Assembly: GCA_009838035.1 (NCBI GenBank) | Contig: VXSK01000002.1 | Coordinates: forward strand, 310,001-374,000 | Reading direction: 5' to 3' | DNA length: 64,000 nucleotides | Source of the DNA: Gammaproteobacteria bacterium | GTDB lineage: Bacteria > Pseudomonadota > Gammaproteobacteria > Steroidobacterales > Foliamicaceae | Shown here: one piece after another, positions 45,591 through 57,344 of the stretch | How positions within the stretch are numbered: the stretch's first letter is position 1 | Layout of the letters: every line of letters starts with the position of its first letter | Notes under the pieces: generated by a model | What the model was told of the DNA's origin: nothing | The model's database searches: none | What the model saw: only the letters and a program-made list of their open reading frames with translations | Program-made: the position numbers and the translations under genes

Positions 45591-46609
45591 TAGCCGGGCT
45601 CCGTCGGTGGGTAGCGCAGGCGCATTTGTCGCTCGAACAGTTCGGGTATCGGCGGCTCCGGCAGTGGCGACGACCGGCGAATCGCGGTTTCGATCGAGCG
45701 CTGATCAATTTCCGTTCCATTGAATTGCTCGAATTCGATATCCGCAACCTCGTTGCCGGGCAGGACATCCAGCAAGACCACCCACATCAGGTCTTCCCTG
45801 CTGCCCGCGGGCCGCTGCCAGTTGCTCTCGATCCGTTGCCGGATGCGGGCCTTGTACTGGTCGAGAAGGCCGGACTCGATGGCCTCATTGCGCCGTTCCT
45901 CCGCCATTTCCCTGCGCAGCTGTTCGGCCATTTCCGCCTCGCGCGTCCTGCGTTCGGTTTCCGCGATTCGACGCTCGGCCTCATCCGCTTCCTCGGATAA
46001 TTTGCGGGCCTCTTCCCGGGCCTGTTGCCGCTCGGCTTCCGCTTGCTCGAGTTCGGCCTCGGCCGCCTTGACCCGCTCTTCTTCCGCCTGGCGCTCGCGT
46101 TCCACCTGCGCCAGCCGCTCGCGCTCCGCCTGCTGCTGCTGCTGCATCGCGCTGAGCTGGCGACTGGCCTCTGCCTGCTGCTGGCTCAGCGTTTGCCGGG
46201 CTTGTTCCGTCTGCGAACTCAACGCGCTCAATTCCTGCTCCTGTTGCCTCTGCCGCTCCTGCTGCTCCTCGATCTGCTCAAGCAGGCGCTCGACCTCCTG
46301 TTCGCGCTCGATGACCGCCGCGCGCTCCAGTTCGTCGAGACGCTGAATTTCCCTTTGAACCGCCTCGTCGTCCAGCACCACGCCGTCGATGGCGATGGTT
46401 CCGAAGGCCGGCTCGTCCGTTTGAATCCGGGTGGCAAAGCCGATCAGCAGGAACGCCATCAGCGCGGCGTGCCCTCCAACCGACCAGGAACACGGACGCA
46501 GCATGGGAAGCGGCGGCGCGTTGGGGTTGGCCCCCGGTGAGCGAATACCCGGGCCGGTCCGCAAGGACTGAACCACACCCTCAACCAGCGCCTTCAGGCG
46601 GTCCATCAT
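45590..46609 (-). CDS. tolA: Tol-Pal system protein TolA
   Basis: A 339-residue protein: N-terminal membrane anchor (SVGGHAALMAFLLIGFAT), a long Glu/Gln/Arg/Ala-rich coiled coil (about 85-240) and a C-terminal domain starting near YKARIRQRIESNWQRP, the TolA/TonB-like fold. It spans the periplasm and uses proton-motive force from TolQR to reach the outer membrane. Its start overlaps the tolR stop. Confidence 0.93.
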   Translation of the reverse strand: MMDRLKALVEGVVQSLRTGPGIRSPGANPNAPPLPMLRPCSWSVGGHAALMAFLLIGFATRIQTDEPAFGTIAIDGVVLDDEAVQREIQRLDELERAAVIEREQEVERLLEQIEEQQERQRQQEQELSALSSQTEQARQTLSQQQAEASRQLSAMQQQQQAERERLAQVERERQAEEERVKAAEAELEQAEAERQQAREEARKLSEEADEAERRIAETERRTREAEMAEQLRREMAEERRNEAIESGLLDQYKARIRQRIESNWQRPAGSREDLMWVVLLDVLPGNEVADIEFEQFNGTEIDQRSIETAIRRSSPLPEPPIPELFERQMRLRYPPTEPG

Positions 46610-47031
46610 TCCTCCACTGGCAACGGCCGTGTCACGAGTCCCACCTTCTCGGCGCCCGCGCGCTGAAGCAGGGCCATGACCGTAACCACGTCGCCGTAAG
46701 GCAATTCCTCGCTCGCGCGAACCAGCACCGGCGTTTCCGGCTGGCGTTGCAGAACGGCGGCGGCACGCGCCACCACGACCGGGGAATCCACGGCATCGTC
46801 GGGGGCTTCGCCGATATTCAGATACATCCGGCCTTCGGCATCCACGGTAAGAATGAGCGGCCGGTTATCGCGTATCAACTCCTGCGGAAGCGGCTCGGTC
46901 GCCAGTCGCGGGAGGTCGACGTGAATGCCCTGGGTGAGCAGTGGCGCGGTGATCATGAAAATCACCAGCAGCACCAGCATGACGTCGATATAGGGAACGA
47001 CGTTGATTTCATTGACCAGCCGTCGGCGCAT
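46606..47031 (-). CDS. tolR: Tol-Pal system protein TolR
   Basis: A 141-residue ExbD/TolR protein. MRRRLVNEINVVPYIDVMLVLLVIFMI gives the single membrane helix with the essential Asp in YIDVMLVLL. The rest is the periplasmic domain. With TolQ it forms the proton-driven motor. It starts right after the tolQ stop. Confidence 0.95.
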   Translation of the reverse strand: MRRRLVNEINVVPYIDVMLVLLVIFMITAPLLTQGIHVDLPRLATEPLPQELIRDNRPLILTVDAEGRMYLNIGEAPDDAVDSPVVVARAAAVLQRQPETPVLVRASEELPYGDVVTVMALLQRAGAEKVGLVTRPLPVEE

Positions 47032-47736
47032 CTATCCCCCCAACTCGAAATCCGAATGGGCGTGCTCGCTCAACAACGTCACGCATTCTTCCCGGTAGGC
47101 CTGATAGCGGATCTCCAGATTGCCCACGCGATAGGCAAAGCGGTTATACGCGATGACCGCGGGGATCGCGGCGAACAGGCCCATGGCCGTTGCAATCAGC
47201 GCCTCCGCGATGCCCGGCGCCACCAGCGAAATCGTGGCCGACTCGACGTTGCCCAGGGCGCGAAAAGAATTCATGATCCCCCACACGGTGCCGAACAGCC
47301 CGACGTAGGGGCTCACCGAGCCGATCGTGGCCAGCCAGGGCAGGCCACTTTCCAAACGTTCCAACTCGTTCATCTGCGCCAGGCGCATTTCCCGCCGGCC
47401 AACTTCCACCAGGCGCTCGGGATCGGTCTTGCCGCGCGCCGCCTGGCGATGGAATTCGCGCATCCCGGCCTCGAACACCCAGGCCATGCCAGTGGAGCTG
47501 CGGCTCTTCTTGCGCGACAGCGCGACAAACAGCGATTCCAGGCTGTCGCGTTCCTTGAAAGCCTGTTCGAAATCGCCCAGGTCACGCTCGGCCCCGCTCA
47601 GGATTACACGCCTTTGCAGGATGATGATCCAGGACAGGATGGAAGCCGCCAGCAGCAGGCCCATGATCAACTGCACCAGCAGCGTGGCCTGGCTGATCAG
47701 TTCCCAGAATCCCATGTTTACGCCGACTTCACCCAC
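47032..47736 (-). CDS. tolQ: Tol-Pal system protein TolQ
   Basis: A 234-residue ExbB/TolQ/MotA-family protein with three membrane segments (LVQLIMGLLLAASILSWIII, LPWLATIGSVSPYVGLFGTVW and AEALIATAMGLFAAIPAVIAY). It is the proton-channel subunit. The acyl-CoA thioesterase gene ybgC, usually next upstream in E. coli, is absent; ruvB ends 32 nt upstream instead. Confidence 0.95.
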   Translation of the reverse strand: MGEVGVNMGFWELISQATLLVQLIMGLLLAASILSWIIILQRRVILSGAERDLGDFEQAFKERDSLESLFVALSRKKSRSSTGMAWVFEAGMREFHRQAARGKTDPERLVEVGRREMRLAQMNELERLESGLPWLATIGSVSPYVGLFGTVWGIMNSFRALGNVESATISLVAPGIAEALIATAMGLFAAIPAVIAYNRFAYRVGNLEIRYQAYREECVTLLSEHAHSDFELGG

Positions 47737-47768
47737 GTCTTCGCCTTACCTTTTGCATGAACCGTTCC

Positions 47769-48815
47769 TCAGTTATCCAAACCTTCCAGGGGCGGATTAT
47801 CGCCCTGTTTTCCGGGCCTCTTCAGTCCCAGTGCCGAGTAGGCGGCCGGGCCGGCAACCCGGCCGCGCGGAGTGCGCAAAACGAAGCCCGCGCGCACCAG
47901 GAACGGCTCGTAGACGTCCTCGATCGTGCCGCGGTCCTCGCCTATTCCGGCCGCCAGCGCTTCGACGCCGGCCGGCCCGCCATTGAAGCGCTCGATCAGC
48001 ACGCCCAGCAGGCGCCGGTCCATGCGGTCGAGACCGTTCGCATGCACGTTGTACAGCTTCATGGCGGCGGACGCGGTCGTGCCGCTCACCTTGCCGTCGG
48101 CCCGCACTTCGGCGTAGTCGCGGGCTCGCCTCAGCAGGCGGTTGGCCACCCGCGGCGTGCCGCGCGCGCGGCCGGCGATCTCCGATGCTCCCTTCGGCGT
48201 GCAGGGGATGTCCATGATTCCCGCCGAACGCAGCACGATGCGCTGCAGTTCTTCCCTGGAATACAGTTCCAGCCGTTCCTGTATTCCGAAGCGGTCGCGC
48301 AGCGGCGAGGACAGCAGTCCGGCCCGCGTGGTGGCGCCCACCAGCGTGAAGGGCTTGAGCTTCAGCCGCATCGTGTGCGCGGCCGGGCCCTCGCCGATCA
48401 CGATGTCGAGCCGGAAGTCTTCCATGGCCGGATAGAGCAACTCCTGCACCACTGGATTCAGCCGGTGCACCTCGTCCACGAACAGCACGTCGCGTGCCTT
48501 CAGGTTGGTCAGCAGCGCGGCCAGGTCGCCCGGGCGCTCCAGCACCGGCCCGGACGTATGCCGCAGTCCGACTCCCAGCTCGCGTGCGATCACCTGCGCC
48601 AGGGTCGTCTTGCCCAGGCCGGGCGGGCCGTACAGGAGCGTGTGGTCCATCGCTTCGCCGCGCTTGCCGGCCGCCTCCACGCTGATCTCTATGCGTTCCT
48701 TGACCTGGCGCTGGCCGAGGAATTCCGACATCTGCCGTGGACGGACAGAGTTCTCCACGTCGCGTTCGTCCGCCCGCAACTCGCCCGAGAGAATCCGGTC
48801 GTCCTTGTCGTTCAC
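47769..48815 (-). CDS. ruvB: Holliday junction branch-migration ATPase RuvB
   Basis: A 348-residue AAA+ helicase: [11 protein letters not shown], Walker [15 protein letters not shown], Walker [12 protein letters not shown], sensor [18 protein letters not shown] and a C-terminal winged helix. The start is a GTG at 48815 that overlaps the ruvA stop (GTGA). The longer reading to 49418 is antisense-free but lies in ruvA. RuvB forms the hexameric motor on RuvA-bound junctions. Confidence 0.96.
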   Translation of the reverse strand: MNDKDDRILSGELRADERDVENSVRPRQMSEFLGQRQVKERIEISVEAAGKRGEAMDHTLLYGPPGLGKTTLAQVIARELGVGLRHTSGPVLERPGDLAALLTNLKARDVLFVDEVHRLNPVVQELLYPAMEDFRLDIVIGEGPAAHTMRLKLKPFTLVGATTRAGLLSSPLRDRFGIQERLELYSREELQRIVLRSAGIMDIPCTPKGASEIAGRARGTPRVANRLLRRARDYAEVRADGKVSGTTASAAMKLYNVHANGLDRMDRRLLGVLIERFNGGPAGVEALAAGIGEDRGTIEDVYEPFLVRAGFVLRTPRGRVAGPAAYSALGLKRPGKQGDNPPLEGLDN

Positions 48816-49387
48816 GACGCAGCAACCCCACCGGACAACGCCTCGCGCACCAGTTCCTCCACGTCCCGGCCACCGGGATCGCCGACCTGCTTGAGCATGC
48901 GCGTGGCTTCGACCGGCGTATAGCCCAGTCCCGTCAGCGCCTTGAGCGCCAGGTTGGCGGCGCTGGACTCGCCATGCGCCGGAACCGCTTCCAGCCGGCC
49001 GCGCATCTCGACGATAAGACGGCTGGCGGTCTTGGGACCGATGCCCGGCAGCCGGGTTAGCGCCTTCACGTCGCCGGCCTGGATCTGTTCGGCGAATTCG
49101 GCCACGCCGCTTTGCGAGACGATGTTGAGCGCCAGTTTCGGACCGATGCCCGGCACGCGGATGAGTTCGCGGAACCAGGCGCGATCGGCCGTCTTCCGGA
49201 AACCGTACAGGCTCAGCTCGTCTTCGCGCTGTACCAGTTGGGTAGAGACCTTCAACTCGCCGCCCAGTCCCGGCAGGTCCGACAGGTCGCTGAGCGGCAA
49301 TTGCAGTTCGAAGCCCACGCCATGCACGTCCAGCAGGATCATCGGCGGCTCCACGGCCAGCAGCCTGCCTTTCAGCGAACCGATCAT
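48812..49387 (-). CDS. ruvA: Holliday junction branch-migration protein RuvA
   Basis: A 191-residue protein: OB-fold N-terminal domain ([15 protein letters not shown]), two helix-hairpin-helix motifs ([12 protein letters not shown] and [12 protein letters not shown]) and a C-terminal domain that contacts RuvB. The ATG at 49387 overlaps the ruvC stop (ATGA). Confidence 0.96.
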   Translation of the reverse strand: MIGSLKGRLLAVEPPMILLDVHGVGFELQLPLSDLSDLPGLGGELKVSTQLVQREDELSLYGFRKTADRAWFRELIRVPGIGPKLALNIVSQSGVAEFAEQIQAGDVKALTRLPGIGPKTASRLIVEMRGRLEAVPAHGESSAANLALKALTGLGYTPVEATRMLKQVGDPGGRDVEELVREALSGGVAAS

Positions 49388-49917
49388 GAGACGGCTTCTT
49401 CCTCCCGGCTGCGAGCAATCTCCGCCGTCTGCGCCATGCGCCGATGGTGAGCGTGGCAAATGCCGAGCGCCAGGCCGTCGGCCTCGTCCTCGGCCAGTTC
49501 CTCGTCGTAATCCAGCAGTCGCGCCACCATGGCGCTCACCTGGTCCTTGCCGGCGGCCCCGTAGCCGCACACGGCCTGCTTGACGCGCCGCGGCGAATAC
49601 TCGGCCGGTTCGGTCACCCCCGCCATGATCAACGCGCACAGCGCGGCGCCGCGCGCCTGACCGAGTTTGAGTGCGCTCTGCGCATTCCTGTGCATGAAGA
49701 CGGTCTCGATCGCCGCCTCGTCGATTCTCGTCCGCCGGGCGATATCGCCCAGCTCGGTGAATATCCGGGCCAGGCGCTCCCCCATCGGTTTGCCGCGGGC
49801 CAGGGCGATGCAGCCGCTGTCCACGTAGTGGCTTTCCATGCCGTCGCTTTCGATGACTCCCCAGCCGGTGAATCGGGAACCGGGATCCACACCCATGATC
49901 CGGACCGGGGCGTTCAC
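49384..49917 (-). CDS. ruvC: Holliday junction resolvase RuvC
   Basis: A 177-residue RNase H-fold nuclease: [17 protein letters not shown] supplies the first catalytic Asp, [20 protein letters not shown] the Glu region, and [14 protein letters not shown] the last acidic pair. It cleaves Holliday junctions made by RuvAB. The GTG at 49917 ([14 protein letters not shown]) gives near-E. coli length and lies 5 nt after the yebC stop; an ATG at 49896 is too short and 49962 is inside yebC. Confidence 0.94.
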   Translation of the reverse strand: MNAPVRIMGVDPGSRFTGWGVIESDGMESHYVDSGCIALARGKPMGERLARIFTELGDIARRTRIDEAAIETVFMHRNAQSALKLGQARGAALCALIMAGVTEPAEYSPRRVKQAVCGYGAAGKDQVSAMVARLLDYDEELAEDEADGLALGICHAHHRRMAQTAEIARSREEEAVS

Positions 49918-49922
49918 GTCAG

Positions 49923-50660
49923 TCAGTCGCCGCCCACCGATTGCAGTTCGGCATTGGTCCACACGTCCTGCACGTCGTCCAGGTCCTGCAGGTACTCGAG
50001 GAGCCTCAGCGCCTGCTCCGAGCGCTTGTCGTCCAGCGGCGCGTCAACCGAAGCGCGCATCGTGACCTCGGCGTTTTCCGGGGGCAATTCGGCGCCGCGC
50101 AGAGCTTCCAGCACCCCGGAAAAGTCGCGCGGGTCGGCCAGGACCTCGATCGTCCCGTCGTCGTCGCTGACCACGTCCTCGGCACCGCCCTCGATCGCCG
50201 CGTCGATGATCGCCGCCTCGTTCGAACCCGGCGAATAGGTGAATACGGCCACCTCGTTGAACAGGTAGGCGACGGCGCCGTCGGCGCCCAGGTTGCCGCC
50301 GTGGCGGCTGAAGCCGTGGCGGACTTCGGCCACCGTGCGGTTGCGGTTGTCGGTCAGGCAACGAAGCAGGATCGCGGCGCCGCCGGCGCTGTAGCCCTCG
50401 TAGGTGACCTCCTCGAGGTCGGCGCCTTCGCCGCCGCTGGTTCCGCGGCTGATTGCGCGGTTGATGTTGTCCTTGGGCAGGCTCTGGGCCCGCGCTTTCT
50501 CGACGGCCAGCCTCAGTTGGGCGTTATTGACGGGGTCCGGTCCGCCCGTGCGCGCGGCGACGGTGATTTCGCGCGCAAGGCGTGTGAAGAGTCGACCGCG
50601 TTTGGCGTCCTGCCGGCTCTTGCGGTGCTGGATGTTGGCCCACTTTGAGTGCCCCGCCAT
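49923..50660 (-). CDS. yebC: YebC/TACO1-family translational regulator
   Basis: A 245-residue YebC protein with the hallmark MAGHSKWANIQHRKSRQDAKRG start and the GGNLGADGAVAYLFN segment. Family members act in translation of proline-rich stretches or as DNA-binding regulators. It begins the yebC-ruvCAB order seen in E. coli. Confidence 0.95.
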   Translation of the reverse strand: MAGHSKWANIQHRKSRQDAKRGRLFTRLAREITVAARTGGPDPVNNAQLRLAVEKARAQSLPKDNINRAISRGTSGGEGADLEEVTYEGYSAGGAAILLRCLTDNRNRTVAEVRHGFSRHGGNLGADGAVAYLFNEVAVFTYSPGSNEAAIIDAAIEGGAEDVVSDDDGTIEVLADPRDFSGVLEALRGAELPPENAEVTMRASVDAPLDDKRSEQALRLLEYLQDLDDVQDVWTNAELQSVGGD

Positions 50661-50688
50661 GGGCCCACCATGATACCAGCCTTCGTGT

Positions 50689-52116
50689 CTAGCGGTTTAT
50701 GGCGTGGATGGCGCGCTTGTCCACCGACAGGGCCGCTTCGTGTAGGGCCTCGCAGAGCGTCGGGTGGCCGTGAACCGTGCGCTGCAGGTCCTCGGTGCTG
50801 GCCTCGAACTCCATCGCCAGCACGGCCTCCTGGATCAGTTCGCCGGCCATCGGGCCGACGATGTGCACGCCCAGAATCGCGTCGGTGTCCGGGTCCGACA
50901 GCAACTTCGCCAGGCCCGCGGCCTGCGCCATGGCCTTGGCCCGGCCGTTGGCCGCCATGTTGAAGGCGCCCACCTTGTAGGCCTGGCCGGACTGTTGCAG
51001 TTCCTCCTCGGTCCGCCCCACCCAGGCGATCTCGGGCGAGGTGTAGATCACCGACGGGATGGCGCCGTAATTCACCTCGGCGGAACGCCCGGCGATCATC
51101 TCGGCCACCATCATCCCTTCCTCGGACCCCTTATGCGCCAGCATCGGCCCGCGCACCAGGTCGCCGATCGCCCAGACGCCATCCGCGCTGGTGCGGCAGT
51201 TCCCGTCCACCTGAACGTGCCCTCTTTCGGTCAGGACGATCCCGGCGCTCTCGTCAATCAGGCCTTCGGTCGCCGGCTTCCTGCCGACCGCCACCACCAG
51301 CTTGTCCACGGTGATGTGATGGTCGCCCTCGCGGTCGCTGAACCGCACTTCCACATGGTCGTCCACGCGGCGGGCGCTTTCCACCTTCGCGCCCAGGCGC
51401 GTGTCCAGCCCCTGGCGCTTGAACTGGCGCTGCGCCTCGCGGGCAACCTGGCTGTCGGCCATGAAAAGGAAGCGGTCCATCGCCTCCAGGATCGTGACCT
51501 CCGACCCCAGCCGGTTCCAGACGCTGCCAAGCTCCAGCCCGATGACGCCGCCGCCGATGACGCCCAGGCGTTGCGGCGGACGATCAAACTCCAGCGCGCC
51601 TTCCGAGTCCACTATGTATTCGCCGTCAAACGGGGCGAGCGGCAATTCCACAGGCAGCGAACCGGCGGCCAGAATGACGTGTTCGGCGTGCAGCAGGTGC
51701 GGATCGCCGTCGTGCGCAGCGACTTGCACCTGCCGGCCGGCCAGCAGTCTCCCCCGCCCGTTATAAGCCGTTACGCCGTTGGCCCGGAACAGCGCGTTGA
51801 TGCCCGTCGTGAGCTGGCGCACGATGCGGTTCTTGCGGTCCTGCATCGCGTCCAGGTCCAGCTTCACTTCCGGGATCATGATGCCGTGGCCGGCAAACTC
51901 CTCGCGGGTCCGGTGGTACAGCTCCGACGATTCCAGCAGCACCTTGGACGGAATGCAGCCGGCGTTCAGGCAGGTGCCCCCCAGCGCCGGCTTGCCCTTG
52001 CCGTCGCGCCAGTCGTCCACGCAGGCCACCGACATGCCGAGTTGCGCGGCGCGTATCGCTCCCACGTAGCCGGCAGGGCCGCCTCCGACCACTATTACAT
52101 CATATTTATCAGACAT
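50689..52116 (-). CDS. lpd: Dihydrolipoyl dehydrogenase (E3)
   Basis: A 475-residue flavoprotein: FAD-binding GGGPAGYVGAIRAAQLG, redox disulfide GGTCLNAGCIPSK, NAD-binding GVIGGGVIGLELGSVW and the C-terminal dimer interface with GHPTLCEALHEAAL, whose HPT holds the catalytic His. It reoxidises lipoamide with NAD+ in the 2-oxoglutarate dehydrogenase complex. It follows sucB by 18 nt. Confidence 0.96.
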   Translation of the reverse strand: MSDKYDVIVVGGGPAGYVGAIRAAQLGMSVACVDDWRDGKGKPALGGTCLNAGCIPSKVLLESSELYHRTREEFAGHGIMIPEVKLDLDAMQDRKNRIVRQLTTGINALFRANGVTAYNGRGRLLAGRQVQVAAHDGDPHLLHAEHVILAAGSLPVELPLAPFDGEYIVDSEGALEFDRPPQRLGVIGGGVIGLELGSVWNRLGSEVTILEAMDRFLFMADSQVAREAQRQFKRQGLDTRLGAKVESARRVDDHVEVRFSDREGDHHITVDKLVVAVGRKPATEGLIDESAGIVLTERGHVQVDGNCRTSADGVWAIGDLVRGPMLAHKGSEEGMMVAEMIAGRSAEVNYGAIPSVIYTSPEIAWVGRTEEELQQSGQAYKVGAFNMAANGRAKAMAQAAGLAKLLSDPDTDAILGVHIVGPMAGELIQEAVLAMEFEASTEDLQRTVHGHPTLCEALHEAALSVDKRAIHAINR

Positions 52117-52134
52117 ATAAAGAGAAAAAATAAA

Positions 52135-53406
52135 CTAAACAGAAAGAATTAGGCGGGCCGGATCTTCGATCGACTTCTTGATTTCGGACAGGAACAGCAC
52201 GGCCTCGCGGCCATCCACGATGCGGTGGTCGTAACTGAGCGCGAGGTGCATCATGGGGCGGGCTACGATCTCCCCGTCCACGACCACGGCCCGCTGCTCG
52301 ATCCGATGCATGCCGAGGATTCCGCTCTGCGGCGGGTTCAGAATCGGCGTGGACATCAGCGAGCCGAATACGCCGCCGTTGGTGATCGTGAAAGTGCCTC
52401 CGGTCAGTTCGTCCAGCCCAATGGTCCCGGCGCGCGCGCGCGCTGCGAATGTGCCGATCGTCTGCTCGATGTCGGCGAAACTCAGCCGGTCGGCGTCACG
52501 CAGCACGGGAACCAGCAGCCCGCGGTCGGTGGACACGGCAACGCCGATGTCGTAGTAGTCGTGATAGACGATCTCGTCGCCCTCGACGCTGGCGTTGACC
52601 ACCGGATAGTGCTTCAGGGCCGCGACGCTGGCGGCCACGAAGAAGCTCATGAAACCGATCCGTACGCCGTGCCGCGCCTCGAAGGCCTCGCCGTGGCGGC
52701 GGCGCAGATCGAGCACGGCGCTCATGTCGGCGTCGTTGAATGTGGTCAGCATGGCCGCTTCCCGCTGCGAATCCACCATCCGCTGGGCGATGCGGGCCCT
52801 CAGGCGGCTCATGGTCTCGCGCCTTTCCTGTCGGGCCGGCTGCGCGGCGGGAGCTGCGGGCGCCTCAACCGTTTCACCGGCGTCCGCCTCGACGGTATCC
52901 GGCTCCTCGACCCGGGCCGCTGTGGCCGCGCCGGCCGCGCTGCTGAGCACCGCCAGCACGTCGCGCTTGAGCACCCTGCCCCGCTTGCCGCTGCCCTTGA
53001 TCGACGAAACGTCGAGATCGTGCTCCTCCAGAAGCCGCCGGACCGCGGGCGACATCGCAACGGAACCGTTACTGTCGGCTGCCGGCTCGGTTGCCGGCCG
53101 CTCGGCGCCGTCGCCGGCGGCCTCCACCGCCGCATCGTCGACGCCCGCACCGCTGCCGTCCGCGGCCGCGTCCAGCACGGCCAGGGGCGTTCCGGCGTTT
53201 ACCACCGTGCCGGCATCGGCCAGGATCTTCTCCAGCACGCCGTCCGCCGGCGCCGGCACTTCCAGCACTACCTTGTCGGTTTCCAGGTCGGCAAGGTTTT
53301 CGTCCTGCACCACGGACTCGCCCGCCGACTTGTGCCAGGCCAGAACCTTGGCGTCGGCCACCGATTCAGGCAGTTCCGGCGTTCTGATCTCGATTGAATT
53401 GCTCAT
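52135..53406 (-). CDS. sucB: Dihydrolipoyllysine-residue succinyltransferase (E2)
   Basis: A 423-residue E2: lipoyl domain with the modified Lys in DLETDKVVLEV (about 45), a Glu/Ala-rich linker, a peripheral subunit-binding domain (SPAVRRLLEEHDLDVSSIKGSG, split here at a helix) and the catalytic domain ending LSYDHRIVDGREAVLFL with the active His and Asp. It transfers succinyl to CoA. Confidence 0.96.
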   Translation of the reverse strand: MSNSIEIRTPELPESVADAKVLAWHKSAGESVVQDENLADLETDKVVLEVPAPADGVLEKILADAGTVVNAGTPLAVLDAAADGSGAGVDDAAVEAAGDGAERPATEPAADSNGSVAMSPAVRRLLEEHDLDVSSIKGSGKRGRVLKRDVLAVLSSAAGAATAARVEEPDTVEADAGETVEAPAAPAAQPARQERRETMSRLRARIAQRMVDSQREAAMLTTFNDADMSAVLDLRRRHGEAFEARHGVRIGFMSFFVAASVAALKHYPVVNASVEGDEIVYHDYYDIGVAVSTDRGLLVPVLRDADRLSFADIEQTIGTFAARARAGTIGLDELTGGTFTITNGGVFGSLMSTPILNPPQSGILGMHRIEQRAVVVDGEIVARPMMHLALSYDHRIVDGREAVLFLSEIKKSIEDPARLILSV

Positions 53407-53409
53407 TGC

Positions 53410-56217
<2,808 letters not shown>

Positions 56218-56299
56218 GGCACTAGTGTCGTGTCAAGCTCATATTCGACACTCGCATTTTATAGCGCCGGCAACTTCCGTAGGTAACAATACGTACGCC

Positions 56300-57040
56300 A
56301 TGAACAAGCCCGGAATCAGCATTGTGGCGCCGGCCCACGAAGAGGCCGAAAGTCTGCCGGAGCTGGTTCGCAGCGTGGGCAGCGCCTTCTTTGCCGTCGA
56401 TGCCTGGGAACTGATCGTCGTGGACGACGGCAGCCGGGACGATAGCGCCGGCGTGCTGGCCGGCCTGCAGAGCGAGCATTCAAGACTGAGGGTGGTCCGG
56501 CACTTGACGAACAGAGGCCAGAGCGCCTCGATGTGCACGGGTGCGGACGCCGCGCGATACGCCTGGCTCGGCTTTCTCGATGCCGACGGGCAGAACGATC
56601 CCGCCGACCTGGCGAAGCTGTATTCCGAAATGCTCGAGGCGGGTAATACGGCGCCCGGCATGATCATGGGCCACCGGCGGAAGCGCGAGGACGGCTGGTT
56701 GACGCGATATTCCTCGCGCATTGCCAATGCGGTGCGCGCGGGCTTGCTGCGCGATCGAACGCCGGACACCGGATGCAGCCTCAAAGTCCTGGCCCGCGAC
56801 GACTTCCTCTCGCTGCCGCGGTTCGACCATATGCACCGTTTTCTGCCTGCCCTGCTGCTGCGTCAGGGCCTGCAAACCGTTTCCCGCCCGGTGGCCCACC
56901 ATCCGCGGCGCGCCGGGCGCTCAAAATACGGCCTGGGGAACCGGCTGTGGGTGGGGATCGCCGACCTGCTGGGCGTCTGGTGGCTCGGCCGGCGGAGCTT
57001 CCGGCCCGGATCATGCGAGGAGATACGACACGATGACTGA
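56300..57040 (+). CDS. GT2-family glycosyltransferase (ArnC/DPM1-like)
   Basis: A 246-residue GT-A enzyme: SIVAPAHEEAESLPELV, ELIVVDDGSRDDS (nucleotide-sugar site), GFLDADGQNDP (DxD-like) and HRRKREDG. It lacks the C-terminal membrane segments of ArnC, so it is more like soluble DPM1. It should pass a sugar to undecaprenyl phosphate. Its last 8 nt overlap the LAB_N gene. Confidence 0.87.
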   Translation: MNKPGISIVAPAHEEAESLPELVRSVGSAFFAVDAWELIVVDDGSRDDSAGVLAGLQSEHSRLRVVRHLTNRGQSASMCTGADAARYAWLGFLDADGQNDPADLAKLYSEMLEAGNTAPGMIMGHRRKREDGWLTRYSSRIANAVRAGLLRDRTPDTGCSLKVLARDDFLSLPRFDHMHRFLPALLLRQGLQTVSRPVAHHPRRAGRSKYGLGNRLWVGIADLLGVWWLGRRSFRPGSCEEIRHDD

Positions 57041-57341
57041 ACTCATTGAACAGTGGCTGGCTCTGCCGACCGGCGACCTGATCTGGCTGGCGGTGGGGTT
57101 CGGCGGCCAGGCCATATTTGCGTCCCGGTTCCTCTACCAGTGGATCGTCAGCGAACGCGCGGGCCGCAGCCATATCCCCCGGGCCTTCTGGTACCTGAGC
57201 CTGGCCGGCGGCCTCACGCTGCTCAGCTACGCCATCCATCGCGCCGATCCCGTTTTCATCCTGGGCCAGACGACCGGCTCCGTAATCTACATTCGCAACC
57301 TGGTCCTGCTGCACCGCCACGGCCAGCTTGAGTCCACCTGA
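57033..57341 (+). CDS. LAB_N (lipid A biosynthesis N-terminal) domain membrane protein
   Basis: A 102-residue protein with three hydrophobic segments and the LAB_N signature FASRFLYQWIVSERAGRSH, RAFWYLSLAGG and FILGQTTGSVIYIRNLVL. Such proteins are small membrane partners in lipid-linked sugar transfer, often next to GT2 and GT39 genes. Confidence 0.87.
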   Translation: MTELIEQWLALPTGDLIWLAVGFGGQAIFASRFLYQWIVSERAGRSHIPRAFWYLSLAGGLTLLSYAIHRADPVFILGQTTGSVIYIRNLVLLHRHGQLEST

Positions 57342-57344
57342 CGT

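Noticed and set aside
52117-52134. Terminator between lpd and sucB
   Set aside because: The 18-nt gap is A/T-rich but has no stem; the genes form one operon.
50764-52152. Plus-strand 462-codon frame over lpd
   Set aside because: It is the antisense shadow of lpd, whose FAD, disulfide and NAD motifs are complete.
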